A DNA stretch of 20,398 nucleotides, from positions 1 to 20,398 of the forward strand of contig JAKAZX010000019.1 of the NCBI GenBank assembly GCA_021826485.1. The letters are read 5' to 3'. The DNA comes from Pseudomonadota bacterium (GTDB taxonomy: Bacteria > Pseudomonadota > Alphaproteobacteria > Acetobacterales > Acetobacteraceae). Under the pieces are notes generated by a model. The model had not been told where the DNA came from and searched no databases. It saw only the letters and a program-made list of their open reading frames with translations. Position 1 is the stretch's first letter, and every line of letters starts with the position of its first letter. Shown here piece by piece: positions 1-7,936 of the stretch. Made by a program: the position numbers and the translations under genes.

Positions 1-1065
1 GCGTCGTTGCCGGCGGGCCGGAAAGTCTCTGCGACACAGTGGCGGGAGATGTACAGGGCACTTGCTCCCCACGGCTATCTTGGCAGCACGATTCCGCAGG
101 AATTCGGCGGTGCCGGGCTAAGCTATTGGGACTATGGTCTTCTGCTCGAGGAACTGGCACGCGGCCCGGTGCTGCTCGGCGAAGTGGTCCCACCGCGAAC
201 GATCCACTATCTGGGCTCAGCCGGGCAGAAGCGCCGCTTCCTGCCGCGACTGTTCTCTGGCGATTGGGTGTCGACGGCCGCCATCACCGAGCCGCAGGCG
301 GGATCCGATCTGCGCAATCTGCGCTGCGCAGCGACACTTCATGGCGACCGCTACCGCGTGACCGGAACGAAGAAGTGGATCAAGCTCGGCGGCGATGCCG
401 ACTTCATGACACTCATGGTCCGTACCGGCGAGCGTGCCGATGGAAAGCCGGCCATCAGCCGTCTGCTGGTCGAACGCGCGGCCTCGCCCTGGACGGCCCG
501 TGAACTTCCCTCGGTCGGTCTCGATGCCGTCTCCTTCGCGGAGATCGAATTCGACGGTGTCGAGGTGCCGGCCGAGAACCTGCTCGGCGATGCGGGGCAC
601 GGGGCGGATCAGTTCAACCGCGGGATCGAAGCCTCCCGCGCCTTCATCGGCATTCAGGCAGTCGGCATAGCGGATCGTGCCCTCGCCCGCGCCGTGGCCT
701 ACGCAAAGCAGCGCTCGGCCTTCGGGCGACCGCTCGCGCGCTTCCAGGCGATCCAGAGCTCGCTCGCCGACGCTGCCGCAAAGCTGGCTGCGGCCCGCGC
801 GCTGTGTCTCGAAGCGCTCGATCGGCTCGACTGTGGCGAGCGCTCTCCGCAATCGGTCGCGATGGCCAAGTTGTTCGCGACGGAAGCCGCAGTGGAAGTC
901 TGTCATCTCGCGATGGACAGCATGGGTGCCTACGGCCTGTCGCGGGAAGCAGGGGTCGAACGCTGCTGGCGTGACTGCCGCATGTTGACCGTCATCGACG
1001 GCACTTCGGGAATTCAGCGCCTCATCATCGGGCGGGAGCTTCTCGGAACTGCCGCCTTTTCATGA
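1..1065 (+). CDS. Acyl-CoA dehydrogenase (5' end cut by window edge)
   Basis: FAD-dependent alpha,beta-dehydrogenation of an acyl-CoA thioester, passing electrons to electron-transfer flavoprotein in the cytoplasm. The frame is open from base 1; a TTG at position 7 is available, but the family is usually 380-400 residues and about 350 remain, so I read this as truncated by the window rather than starting here. Numbering from the TTG codon, the N-terminal helical domain includes IPQEFGGAGLS, the beta domain has TEPQAGSDL (about 95) and VTGTKKWIK (about 118), and the C-terminal helical domain has QRSAFGRPL and DGTSGIQRLIIGREL. Oddity: the position that normally carries the catalytic Glu (as in YEGT of medium-chain enzymes) is Asp (D331, codon 997-999), and the alternative helix-G Glu used by isovaleryl-CoA dehydrogenase also appears absent. 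The acyl-CoA synthetase follows 7 bp downstream, so they are surely co-transcribed. Substrate unknown. Confidence 0.93.
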   Translation, partial: ASLPAGRKVSATQWREMYRALAPHGYLGSTIPQEFGGAGLSYWDYGLLLEELARGPVLLGEVVPPRTIHYLGSAGQKRRFLPRLFSGDWVSTAAITEPQAGSDLRNLRCAATLHGDRYRVTGTKKWIKLGGDADFMTLMVRTGERADGKPAISRLLVERAASPWTARELPSVGLDAVSFAEIEFDGVEVPAENLLGDAGHGADQFNRGIEASRAFIGIQAVGIADRALARAVAYAKQRSAFGRPLARFQAIQSSLADAAAKLAAARALCLEALDRLDCGERSPQSVAMAKLFATEAAVEVCHLAMDSMGAYGLSREAGVERCWRDCRMLTVIDGTSGIQRLIIGRELLGTAAFS

Positions 1066-1072
1066 GAATCGC

Positions 1073-3184
1073 ATGACAGTCGTTGGGAAAAGTCCCCTTC
1101 GCATCGGGATGCACGACATTCTGCATCCTGAGGCGGTCGCGGTCTTCGGCGCATCGGAGAGCAAGGACAAATTCGGAGGCCGGATCATGAATTTCCTGAT
1201 CCGGCATGGCTTCGCCGGCAGGATATACCCGATCAACCCGAACCGGCAGGAGATCCTGGGACGCAAAGCCTATGCGCACATCACCGATGTCGGTGAGCTT
1301 GTCCAGGTCGCAATTCTGGCCGTACCGACCCGGACTTTGCGGGAGAGTATCGAGCAGTGCATCGCGGCGGGCGTCGGCTGCTGCATCATCATCACGACCG
1401 GCTTTGCCGAGGCGGACGAGGCAGGTGCCCGACTTCAGAACGAGATCGTTGGGCGCGCGCGCGATGCGGGAATGCGCATCATCGGCCCGAATTGCATGGG
1501 CCTCATCAACACCAATTGGAAGCTGGCCCTGTGCTCCTCGGTGGTGCTCGACACTGACCGCTTTCCGGCCGGGCGGATCGGCCTGATCAGCCAGAGCGGC
1601 GCGCTGATGGTATCCCTGTTTGATCGGGCGGCCAGCGAAGGGATCGGCCTTGGCATCTGCGTCTCTCTCGGGAACCAGGCCGATGTCGAAATCTGCGATG
1701 TGCTCGAATATCTGATCCACGATCCGGGGACGCCGGCCATCTGTGTCTATGCCGAGGGTTTCCGGGATGCCGGGCGCTTCATGCGGGCGGCGATCGCCTG
1801 CCGCAAGGCCGGCAAGCCGCTGATCCTCGTGAAGACCGGCCGCACACCCGCGGGCGTGAAGGCAGCGCAGTCCCATACCGCAAGTCTCGCCGGCAGCTTC
1901 GAGGCGCTCAGCGCGGTCTGTCGCGCGCATGGTGTTGTGCTCACGGACGATCCTGTGACGATGATTCGCATCGCGGACGTGCTGGTGAAATGGCCGCGGG
2001 CCCATGCCGGTGGCATCGGCGTCCTGTCTGGCTCGGGCGGCGGCGCCGGTATCATGGTCGACCGGATTGCCGACACGGGGATGCGGCTGGCGCAGCTTGC
2101 GGGGCCGACGCGCGCGAAACTTGGGGAAATCCTGCTGCCCCCGCAGGCGGACAATCCAATCGATCTCGGCGGCCGCCTGCTGCCCGAGACCGTCGAGATT
2201 GCCGATTCGGCGATGGCCATTCTCGCCGGCGATCCGAACGTGGCGCTGATTGCGGTCTATCTCGCCTCGATGCCGTCATTCGAACAGCGGGCGCGTCTTC
2301 TTGCCCGGGCGGGGATAGCGGGCGGCAAACCGGTCCTCGCGGTGATGCTGCCGGGGAGTGCCGGCGACGCGCCGCGTGTCGCCGTCCGGCAGGAAGGTTG
2401 TCCGTGCCTTGACTCCGTCGATGACTTGCTGGCGGTGGTGCGGGGTGCATTCGAGCATTACACGCTTGCCGGAACGGTGGACGAGACGCCATCGCGGCCG
2501 GCATCGGTGCCCGCCGCCCTGCCGAGCGAAGCGGATTCGCTCATGGAATTGGCCACACTCTACGGCGTGCCCTTCGCCGCGGAGCGAGGCTGCGCGACGC
2601 CAGCCGAAGCCGTCACCGCGGCGGCGGCTATCGGCTATCCCGTCGTGCTCAAGGGAGCGGTGGTCGGGGTCACGCACAAGTCCGATCTTGGCCTGGTTCG
2701 AACTGCGCTGCGTGACGAGGGCGAGCTTCGTCACGCCTGGACGTCGATCGAGGCGGCGGCGATCGCCCATGCCGGCGTGGCGAACTTCAGAGGGTGCCTG
2801 CTGCAGGAGCAGATTCCGCATGGCCTCGAGCTGATCTGCTCGATCCGGCGCGATCCGCAGTTCGGCCCTCTCGTACTGGTCGGTGCGGGGGGCGTCATGG
2901 TCGAGCTCGCGCGGGACACGATCTCGTACCCGGCTCCGGCTTCGGCCGCCCGGGCCGAGGTGTTGCTGCGGCACTTGCGTCTCGCGCCTTTGTTCGATGG
3001 CTACCGGGGATCCGAACCCCTGGATGTTGCGGCGGCAGCAAGGATCGTCGCGGCGCTGAGTTGGCTCGCGGTCGATCTCGGCGATCGACTCGTGGATCTC
3101 GAGATCAACCCTCTCATTCTTGGCCCGGGCGGCGCCAAGGCCGTCGATCTGCGCGGGGAGATTCATCCCCGTCGAGGATCGTGA
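1073..3184 (+). CDS. Acyl-CoA synthetase, NDP-forming (acetate--CoA ligase family)
   Basis: Single-chain, 703-residue ADP-forming acyl-CoA synthetase that interconverts a carboxylic acid, CoA and ATP with acyl-CoA, ADP and phosphate through a phosphohistidine relay. Domain order: CoA-binding Rossmann domain (about 13-110; VFGASESKDKFGG), succinyl-CoA-ligase-like domains (about 130-460; IIGPNCMGLIN, ISQSGALMVSLFDRA), then an ATP-grasp domain (about 480-700; GYPVVLKG, THKSDLGLV, EINPLIL). H268 in QSHTASLAGS is the expected phosphorylated histidine. Alpha and beta parts are fused as alpha-beta, the usual bacterial arrangement. The ATG at 1073 sits 7 bp after the acyl-CoA dehydrogenase stop, and the ammonia-lyase gene starts 30 bp downstream, so the three genes look like one operon. 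The pair with the dehydrogenase suggests activation followed by oxidation of an organic acid. The acid cannot be told from sequence; acetate, feruloyl and dicarboxylate substrates all occur in this family. Confidence 0.93.
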   Translation: MTVVGKSPLRIGMHDILHPEAVAVFGASESKDKFGGRIMNFLIRHGFAGRIYPINPNRQEILGRKAYAHITDVGELVQVAILAVPTRTLRESIEQCIAAGVGCCIIITTGFAEADEAGARLQNEIVGRARDAGMRIIGPNCMGLINTNWKLALCSSVVLDTDRFPAGRIGLISQSGALMVSLFDRAASEGIGLGICVSLGNQADVEICDVLEYLIHDPGTPAICVYAEGFRDAGRFMRAAIACRKAGKPLILVKTGRTPAGVKAAQSHTASLAGSFEALSAVCRAHGVVLTDDPVTMIRIADVLVKWPRAHAGGIGVLSGSGGGAGIMVDRIADTGMRLAQLAGPTRAKLGEILLPPQADNPIDLGGRLLPETVEIADSAMAILAGDPNVALIAVYLASMPSFEQRARLLARAGIAGGKPVLAVMLPGSAGDAPRVAVRQEGCPCLDSVDDLLAVVRGAFEHYTLAGTVDETPSRPASVPAALPSEADSLMELATLYGVPFAAERGCATPAEAVTAAAAIGYPVVLKGAVVGVTHKSDLGLVRTALRDEGELRHAWTSIEAAAIAHAGVANFRGCLLQEQIPHGLELICSIRRDPQFGPLVLVGAGGVMVELARDTISYPAPASAARAEVLLRHLRLAPLFDGYRGSEPLDVAAAARIVAALSWLAVDLGDRLVDLEINPLILGPGGAKAVDLRGEIHPRRGS

Positions 3185-3214
3185 TCCGGGTGGGCACCAG
3201 TATCCGAGGCTGAC

Positions 3215-4378
3215 ATGTTTCTTGCCAACCGACTCCGCGACCATCGCATGCCGCTCGATCCGGCGGATGCCGAATGCCTGGGGGCGGCCGGGGCCGCAGA
3301 GGCCGAACGCTTCTTGCAGCATCGCGAGAACTATGCGGTGACCCCGCTCCACACACTGTCCGCCCTGGCCAGCCATCTCGGCGTGGCGGACATCCACGTG
3401 AAGGACGAAGGGCCGCGATTCGGCCTAGGCAGTTTCAAGGCGCTGGGCGGCTCCTACGCCGTCACCCGGCTGGTGCTCGAAGCGGCCTCGCAGCAACTGA
3501 AGCGCAGCGTCCATATCGGCGAGTTGCACGATTCAGAGATTCGCGCCTTGGCCGCGACCATGACCTTCGCCTGCGCGACGGATGGCAATCATGGTCGCTC
3601 CGTCGCGCAGGGCGCGCAGCTCGTCGGGGCGCGGGCAGTGATCTTCGTCCATGCCGGGGTCAGCGACGAGCGGGTAGCCGCTATCGCGCGCTTCGGCGCG
3701 GAGATCGTCAAGGTCGCCGGCACCTATGACGATTCCGTCGCCGAAGCCGCCCGGGTGGCTGCCGCCCGGGGCTGGATCATCGTTTCCGACACGTCCTGGC
3801 CTGGCTATGAGCGCATCCCCGGGCTGGTGATGCAGGGCTACACGGTCATGGTGCGCGAGGCGCTTCGCCAGATCCCCGATCTGCCCACCCACGTCTTTGT
3901 GCAGGCAGGGGTGGGAGGCGTGGCGGCGGCCGTTGCCGGGCATCTTGCTGCGGTGTTCGGCAATCGCCGGCCCACTTTCGTCGTCGTTGAGCCCGAACGC
4001 GCCGCGTGCATCTACGTGAGCGCGGAGGCCGGCCGTCCCGTGAAGATCGACCATGACCAGCCGACGGTCATGGCGATGCTGGAATGCTACGAGCCGTCGC
4101 TGATCGCGTGGCGGGTGCTGTCGCGCGTTGCTGACGGCTTCATGACCGTTGGCGAGGACGATGCGGTGGCAGCGATGCGCATGCTCGCGCGCCCCCTTGG
4201 CAGCGATCCGCCGATCATCGCCGGGGAGAGCGGGGGGGTGGGTCTCAGCGGCCTCCTCAGGGCAACGGCGGATCGCGATGTGAGCGGGGTGCTTGGCCTT
4301 GGCCCGCGATCGCGCGTCTTCATCATCAACACTGAAGGCGCGACGGATCCCGCGCGCTATGCCGAGCTGGTCGGATAG
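3215..4378 (+). CDS. Diaminopropionate ammonia-lyase-like PLP enzyme
   Basis: Fold-type II PLP enzyme (387 residues; E. coli YgeX is about 398) expected to convert 2,3-diaminopropionate to pyruvate and two ammonia; some family members also accept serine. K75 in GLGSFKALGGSY is the Schiff-base lysine. ATDGNHGRSVA (D123) matches the conserved Asp/Asn loop near the cofactor, VSDTSWPGYERIPGLVMQGY matches the second family-specific aspartate segment, and QAGVGGVAAAVAG is the glycine-rich phosphate-binding loop. The whole order of motifs fits the diaminopropionate ammonia-lyase subfamily better than threonine dehydratase. The ATG at 3215 has a weak GAGG about 6 bases upstream. It follows the acyl-CoA synthetase by 30 bp and precedes the GntR regulator by 95 bp, which suggests it removes amino groups from a substrate whose acyl part is handled by the two upstream enzymes. 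That link is inference. Confidence 0.9.
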   Translation: MFLANRLRDHRMPLDPADAECLGAAGAAEAERFLQHRENYAVTPLHTLSALASHLGVADIHVKDEGPRFGLGSFKALGGSYAVTRLVLEAASQQLKRSVHIGELHDSEIRALAATMTFACATDGNHGRSVAQGAQLVGARAVIFVHAGVSDERVAAIARFGAEIVKVAGTYDDSVAEAARVAAARGWIIVSDTSWPGYERIPGLVMQGYTVMVREALRQIPDLPTHVFVQAGVGGVAAAVAGHLAAVFGNRRPTFVVVEPERAACIYVSAEAGRPVKIDHDQPTVMAMLECYEPSLIAWRVLSRVADGFMTVGEDDAVAAMRMLARPLGSDPPIIAGESGGVGLSGLLRATADRDVSGVLGLGPRSRVFIINTEGATDPARYAELVG

Positions 4379-4444
4379 GCGATGCCCGACGATTGCCATT
4401 GTCCGCATCGGGAGCGGCCCCGCCCGTCGGCGGTGTGCTGGAAT

Positions 4445-4456
4445 GATCGGCCGATC
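4445..4456. promoter_or_regulatory. Perfect 12-bp palindrome upstream of the HutC-type gntR
   Basis: GATCGGCCGATC is a perfect palindrome ending 17 bp before the ATG at 4474. Its place suggests an operator through which the regulator represses its own gene. The GATCG core recurs in the promoter-associated inverted repeat at 5457-5483. GATC-rich words are common in this genome style, so chance is possible. Confidence 0.35.
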
Positions 4457-4473
4457 TGATCTATGCAAGCCCT

Positions 4474-5286
4474 ATGACCAAATATTCCACGATATATGGC
4501 CGCAGCCGGGTGCCGCTGTATCTGCAGGTCGCCTCCGTCATGCGGGAGCGCATCACTTCGGGCCACTGGGCGGAGGGGGACCGGATTTCGACGCTCGAGG
4601 AGCTTGAAAAGGAATTCGGCGTGGCGCGCGTGACCGTCCGCCAGGCGATCGATCTGCTGCGCGCCGAAGGCCTCGTGCAGGCGCAGCAGGGGCGGGGCAC
4701 CTTCGTTTCCGGCAAGCCAATGGATCATCGTTGGCTCAACCTCGCCACAGATTTTGACTCGCTTGTCGATTCGATCCGCAACAACGTCTTGAAGCGCGTG
4801 TCCATCCAGCGGGATGCGGCCCCGCCCTGCCTTGCGCCCGGCGAAGGAAGGCTGGCGGCGGCGTATACATTTCTCAAAAGTGTGCAATTCAACAGCGGCA
4901 GACCATTCTCGGTCGTGCATCTGCACCTCGATCAGCAGCTTTTCTTGCGAGACCATAAGCGCTTCACGCGCTCGGCCGCGCTGCCCAAGATCGTCGAGAT
5001 GGAAGACATGGTCATCACCCATGCCTACCAGATCTTCTCGATCGGCGTAGCCGATCCGGAAACCGCCGACCTGCTGGAGATCGGTCTTGGGGAGCCGACG
5101 GCCGACTGCCATCTGACAGTCATCGATGACAGGGGCGTTGCGATCTACGTCGCCGATATCCATTACCTCAAGGACTGCTTTGTCCTGCGCAATGATCTGC
5201 TGGCGCGGCACGCGGCGCGCCGAAGCGGCACGGCATTGACCCGAAAGCGCCGGGCGACCGCCGGCGACTTGGCGGTGGAGGCGTAG
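4474..5286 (+). CDS. GntR-family transcriptional regulator, HutC subfamily
   Basis: Ligand-responsive DNA-binding repressor of 270 residues. The N-terminal winged helix-turn-helix (about 8-75) shows the family pattern VPLYLQVASVMRERI, LEKEFGVARVTVRQAIDLL and QQGRGTFVSG. The rest (about 95-250) has the length and layout of a UTRA effector-binding domain, the mark of the HutC subfamily. The start is the ATG at 4474; no clear Shine-Dalgarno site is visible ahead of it. It sits directly between the ammonia-lyase gene and the branched-chain-type transporter, all on the + strand, and is the natural candidate to control both. Possible operators are the palindrome at 4445-4456 and the repeat over the promoter at 5457-5486. 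The inducer is probably an amino-acid-like catabolite but is not readable from sequence. Confidence 0.92.
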   Translation: MTKYSTIYGRSRVPLYLQVASVMRERITSGHWAEGDRISTLEELEKEFGVARVTVRQAIDLLRAEGLVQAQQGRGTFVSGKPMDHRWLNLATDFDSLVDSIRNNVLKRVSIQRDAAPPCLAPGEGRLAAAYTFLKSVQFNSGRPFSVVHLHLDQQLFLRDHKRFTRSAALPKIVEMEDMVITHAYQIFSIGVADPETADLLEIGLGEPTADCHLTVIDDRGVAIYVADIHYLKDCFVLRNDLLARHAARRSGTALTRKRRATAGDLAVEA

Positions 5287-5306
5287 CCGGGGCATCCGTC
5301 GGCACT

Positions 5307-5323
5307 GCCCGGCACGACCGGGC
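5307..5323 (+). terminator. GC hairpin after the HutC-type gntR, possible terminator
   Basis: GCCCGG, loop CACGA, CCGGGC: a perfect 6-bp stem starting 20 bp after the gntR stop codon. No T-run follows, so it would be at most a weak intrinsic terminator or an RNA 3'-end stabiliser. Confidence 0.35.
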
Positions 5324-5456
5324 GCATTGCGCGGGCTGCCCGGGAGACGTTGCGCAGGAATTGAGGAAACGCGACGACGGTATCGACCCGGGCGGCTGCC
5401 GTTCGTACCGTCGCTGCCTTGATCAACGACTGCAACCGCCGGCCTCGAAGATGGCC

Positions 5457-5483
5457 ATTGATCGACGAGAAAATTCGATCGAT
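5457..5483. promoter_or_regulatory. Inverted repeat overlapping the liv promoter
   Basis: Half-sites ATTGATCGA (5457-5465) and TCGATCGAT (5475-5483) are inverted with a 9-bp spacer and one mismatch. They cover the -35 hexamer and touch the -10 hexamer of the promoter at 5458-5486, a good position for a repressor. A second small palindrome, CTATGGATAG (5491-5500), lies at the predicted start of transcription. The HutC-type regulator encoded just upstream is the likely ligand. Confidence 0.4.
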
Positions 5484-5486
5484 AAT
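5458..5486 (+). promoter_or_regulatory. Sigma-70-like promoter of the liv-type transporter operon
   Basis: TTGATC (5458-5463, 4 of 6 to consensus), an exact 17-bp spacer, then GATAAT (5481-5486, 5 of 6). Transcription would begin near 5493, giving a leader of about 275 nt before the binding-protein gene. Confidence 0.5.
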
Positions 5487-5767
5487 GGTACTATGGATAG
5501 CATGATAGGGTGATTGCCCCGGGCCGCCGATGTGACCCGCGGCTCGCAAGACGGAGGATCGGAGAGGCGAACGCAACCGTTGTAGGACGGGACGCGCGAC
5601 ACACCCGACCGGATGCCATCGCGAAGGAGGGCTGCGCAGCTCTTGCGTGGACATGACGACGCCCTTCGCATTTTGCGCGGGTGAACGAGAAGAAAGAGCG
5701 AGACGCCTTGGTTCCGGGATCATGCTCGGGCACTGGGTACACGCAGAAGCAAGGGGAGGAAATGTCG

Positions 5768-6919
5768 ATGAGATCAAACTTGCTGAGGACTATGCTGGGT
5801 GCGGCGGGTGCCGTCCTGCTGGCCGGCGCGGCCTTCGCGCAGGACACGATCAGGATCGGCGTCACGCAGCCGCTGACTGGCGCATTCGCCGCCGACGGCA
5901 ACTATGTGGTGCAGGGCGCGAAGCTTGCTGCGGAGGCCATCAACAAGGCCGGCGGCGTGAACGGCAAGCAACTTCAGCTCATCGTTGAGGACAACAAGTC
6001 GAACCCGACGGAAGCGGCCGCCACGGCCGAGCGCCTGATCGTCGAGGACAAGGTGCCTGTCATGATGGGCGCGTGGGGCTCGTCGCTCACTCTTGCGGTC
6101 ATGCCCAAGCTGGTCGAATACAAGGTGCCGATGGTGGTGGAAACGTCGTCATCGGGCAAGATCACGACGTCCGGCAACCCCTACATCTTCCGCATCAGTC
6201 CGACGTCGGAGATGGAGGCCAGGGCCTTCGCACCTCTGGTCGGCACGATGGGCATCAAGAAGGCCGACTTTCTCGCGACCAATGACGACTTCGGCAAGGG
6301 CTCCATGCAGGAGTTCACCAAGATGCTGAAGCAGAAGGGTGTCGCCATCGGCGCATCGGAGACGATGGCCGAGGACGCCACCGACCTTTCGGCGCAGCTC
6401 GCCAAGATCAAGGCCTCTGGTGGCGATACGATCTTCGTCACCACCGACGTGAAGCAACTCACCCTGATCCTGAAGCAGGCCAAGGACCAGCAGGTGACTG
6501 CCCGCATCATCACGACCGGCGGCTCGGTCTCGCCAGACCAACTGATCGAGCAGGCGGGCGGCGCGGCGAACGGATCCTATCACCTGGTCTTCTTCACGCC
6601 GTGGTTCCCGGACGCGGTCAAGAATCCCGACGTGGCCAAGGCGTTCATGCAGGCCTGGAGCGACGCCAAATACGATGTCGGCGGACTGACCGAGGGCTTC
6701 CGCGGATGGGACGGCATCTATACCATCGCGGCGGCGGTGAAGGACGCGGGCAAGGCCGATCCGGCGGCAATCACCAAGGCGCTCTGGGGCGTGCATGTCA
6801 GAGGCGTCAACGGCGATATAGCCTTCATCAAGCAGGGGCCGGCCGGTCGCGAAAGCGGCCAGAGCGTTCCCGGCGTTTACCTTGTCAAGATCGACGGCGG
6901 CAAGGTCGTGCAGCCGTAG
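5768..6919 (+). CDS. Branched-chain amino acid-type ABC transporter substrate-binding protein
   Basis: Periplasmic binding protein (383 residues) that delivers an amino-acid-like ligand to the LivHM channel. It has a Sec signal peptide (MRSNLL, then a hydrophobic stretch, cleavage after AFA at about residue 24). The mature part starts DTIRIGVTQPLTGAFAADG, the usual LivJ/LivK (Peripla_BP_6) opening, with NKAGGVNGKQLQL, VEDNKSNPTEA and GAWGSSLTLA following in family order. Start choice: the ribosome site GGAGG ends at 5759, giving 8 bases to the ATG at 5768 but only 2 to the ATG at 5762, so 5768 is preferred; farther-upstream starts would place extra residues before the signal peptide. A hairpin (6944-6976) separates it from livH. 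The ligand is not predictable; the diaminopropionate ammonia-lyase nearby suggests a small amino acid or derivative. Confidence 0.93.
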   Translation: MRSNLLRTMLGAAGAVLLAGAAFAQDTIRIGVTQPLTGAFAADGNYVVQGAKLAAEAINKAGGVNGKQLQLIVEDNKSNPTEAAATAERLIVEDKVPVMMGAWGSSLTLAVMPKLVEYKVPMVVETSSSGKITTSGNPYIFRISPTSEMEARAFAPLVGTMGIKKADFLATNDDFGKGSMQEFTKMLKQKGVAIGASETMAEDATDLSAQLAKIKASGGDTIFVTTDVKQLTLILKQAKDQQVTARIITTGGSVSPDQLIEQAGGAANGSYHLVFFTPWFPDAVKNPDVAKAFMQAWSDAKYDVGGLTEGFRGWDGIYTIAAAVKDAGKADPAAITKALWGVHVRGVNGDIAFIKQGPAGRESGQSVPGVYLVKIDGGKVVQP

Positions 6920-6943
6920 GGCACAACACGCCGGGCATCCGCC

Positions 6944-6976
6944 CTGTCGCGGCGGCCGTAAGGGCCTCCGCGACAG
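6944..6976 (+). promoter_or_regulatory. Strong hairpin between the livK-like gene and livH
   Basis: CTGTCGCGG-C-GGCC (6944-6957) pairs with GGCC-T-CCGCGACAG (6963-6976), leaving one mismatch and the 5-nt loop GTAAG. With 13 paired bases it is the strongest RNA structure I see in the window. It lacks a T-run. Such elements after binding-protein genes often give partial termination or protect the upstream message, so that more binding protein than membrane subunits is made. Confidence 0.6.
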
Positions 6977-7063
6977 CTGGCGCCGGTCGGAACGCACGCG
7001 GCTGCGTGCGCATCCCAGCGGAAAGCGAATTTCGGTCGAACCGCACTCCCTTGTAGGGCCAGA

Positions 7064-7936
7064 GTGGACGAATTCCTCCAGCACTGCGTGAACGCTCTCA
7101 TGCTCGGGGGAATTTACGCCCTGCTGGGCATCGGCCTGACGCTGATCTTCGGCATCATGCGCGTGGTGAACTTCACCCACGGGGAGCTGTACAGCTTCGG
7201 CGCCTATATGATGTTCATGTTCGTGATGCTGCTGCATCTCGACTTTTTCCTCTCCCTTGTTCTGGCGACGGCGCTTGGTGTCGCACTGGGGGCGGTGATC
7301 GAGTTCGTTCTGCTGCGCAGGCTGCGCGGTGCTGACATCGACACGACGATGCTGGTGATGATCGGCGCCTGGATCGCGATGCAGAATGTGGAACAGCTCA
7401 TCTGGTCAGGCGTCGCCAAATCGATCACGAGCCCGTTTCCTTCGGCGCCGCTCGTGCTGGGAGGAATATCCGTCGCCTGGAGCCGACTGTTCGTGTTCGC
7501 CGTCGCGCTCCTTCTGATTGCAGGCACCTACGCACTCGTCGATCGCACCCGGATCGGTCGGGCGATGCGCGCCACGTTCCAGGACGGCGATACGGCGCGG
7601 CTCATGGGGGTGGACATCGACACCACCTATCTGGCGACCTTTGCGCTCGGTTCCGGGCTTGCCGCGGCTGCCGGCGCGCTGCTCGGCCCGGTCTTCGTAG
7701 TGACGCCCGGAATGGGCGACCTGGCCGCCCTGAAAGCCTTCGCGATCGTCATTCTCGGGGGGCTCGGCAGTATCTTGGGGGCCACCATCGGTGGCTTCCT
7801 GCTGGCCTTCATCGAGGAACTGGGCGCCGGCTATCTGTCATCCGGCTATCGCGATGCAATGGGGTTCGCGCTCATCATCCTCGTTCTGCTGATGCGGCCG
7901 ACCGGGCTGATCAGCCGCAAGGATCGCATCGGATGA
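7064..7936 (+). CDS. livH: Branched-chain amino acid-type ABC permease LivH
   Basis: Inner-membrane channel subunit (290 residues), partner of LivM. Multiple hydrophobic segments run the full length. Hallmarks of the family are the opening LGGIYALLGIGLTLIFGIMR and VNFTHGELY, the cytoplasmic loop GRAMRATFQDGDTARLMGVD, which contacts the ATPases, and AFAIVILGGLGSILGATIGG near the C-terminus. It uses a GTG start at 7064; no strong ribosome site is visible, only AGGGCCAGA just ahead. It lies 144 bp after the binding-protein gene, with a hairpin in between, and overlaps livM by 4 bp (ATGA), which indicates translational coupling. Confidence 0.95.
   Translation: MDEFLQHCVNALMLGGIYALLGIGLTLIFGIMRVVNFTHGELYSFGAYMMFMFVMLLHLDFFLSLVLATALGVALGAVIEFVLLRRLRGADIDTTMLVMIGAWIAMQNVEQLIWSGVAKSITSPFPSAPLVLGGISVAWSRLFVFAVALLLIAGTYALVDRTRIGRAMRATFQDGDTARLMGVDIDTTYLATFALGSGLAAAAGALLGPVFVVTPGMGDLAALKAFAIVILGGLGSILGATIGGFLLAFIEELGAGYLSSGYRDAMGFALIILVLLMRPTGLISRKDRIG

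Larger units (their letters stand above)
5287..5767. other. Intergenic region, gntR to livK-like gene
   Basis: This 481-bp gap holds a GC hairpin just after gntR (5307-5323), a locally AT-rich block at about 5456-5510 with a promoter and inverted repeats, and a roughly 275-nt predicted leader. Short overlapping reading frames in the leader (for example ATG at 5653) run into the next gene in another frame, and I do not consider them real. I see no known riboswitch pattern. Confidence 0.7.

Noticed and set aside
2276..3397. 373-codon open frame on the - strand
   Set aside because: Antisense to the acyl-CoA synthetase, which has clear domains and catalytic residues.
5647..5988. 113-codon open frame overlapping the livK-like start
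   Set aside because: Its second half reads the binding-protein coding sequence out of frame, and no homology pattern is seen; the AAGGAGG at 5624-5630 is too far from its ATG.
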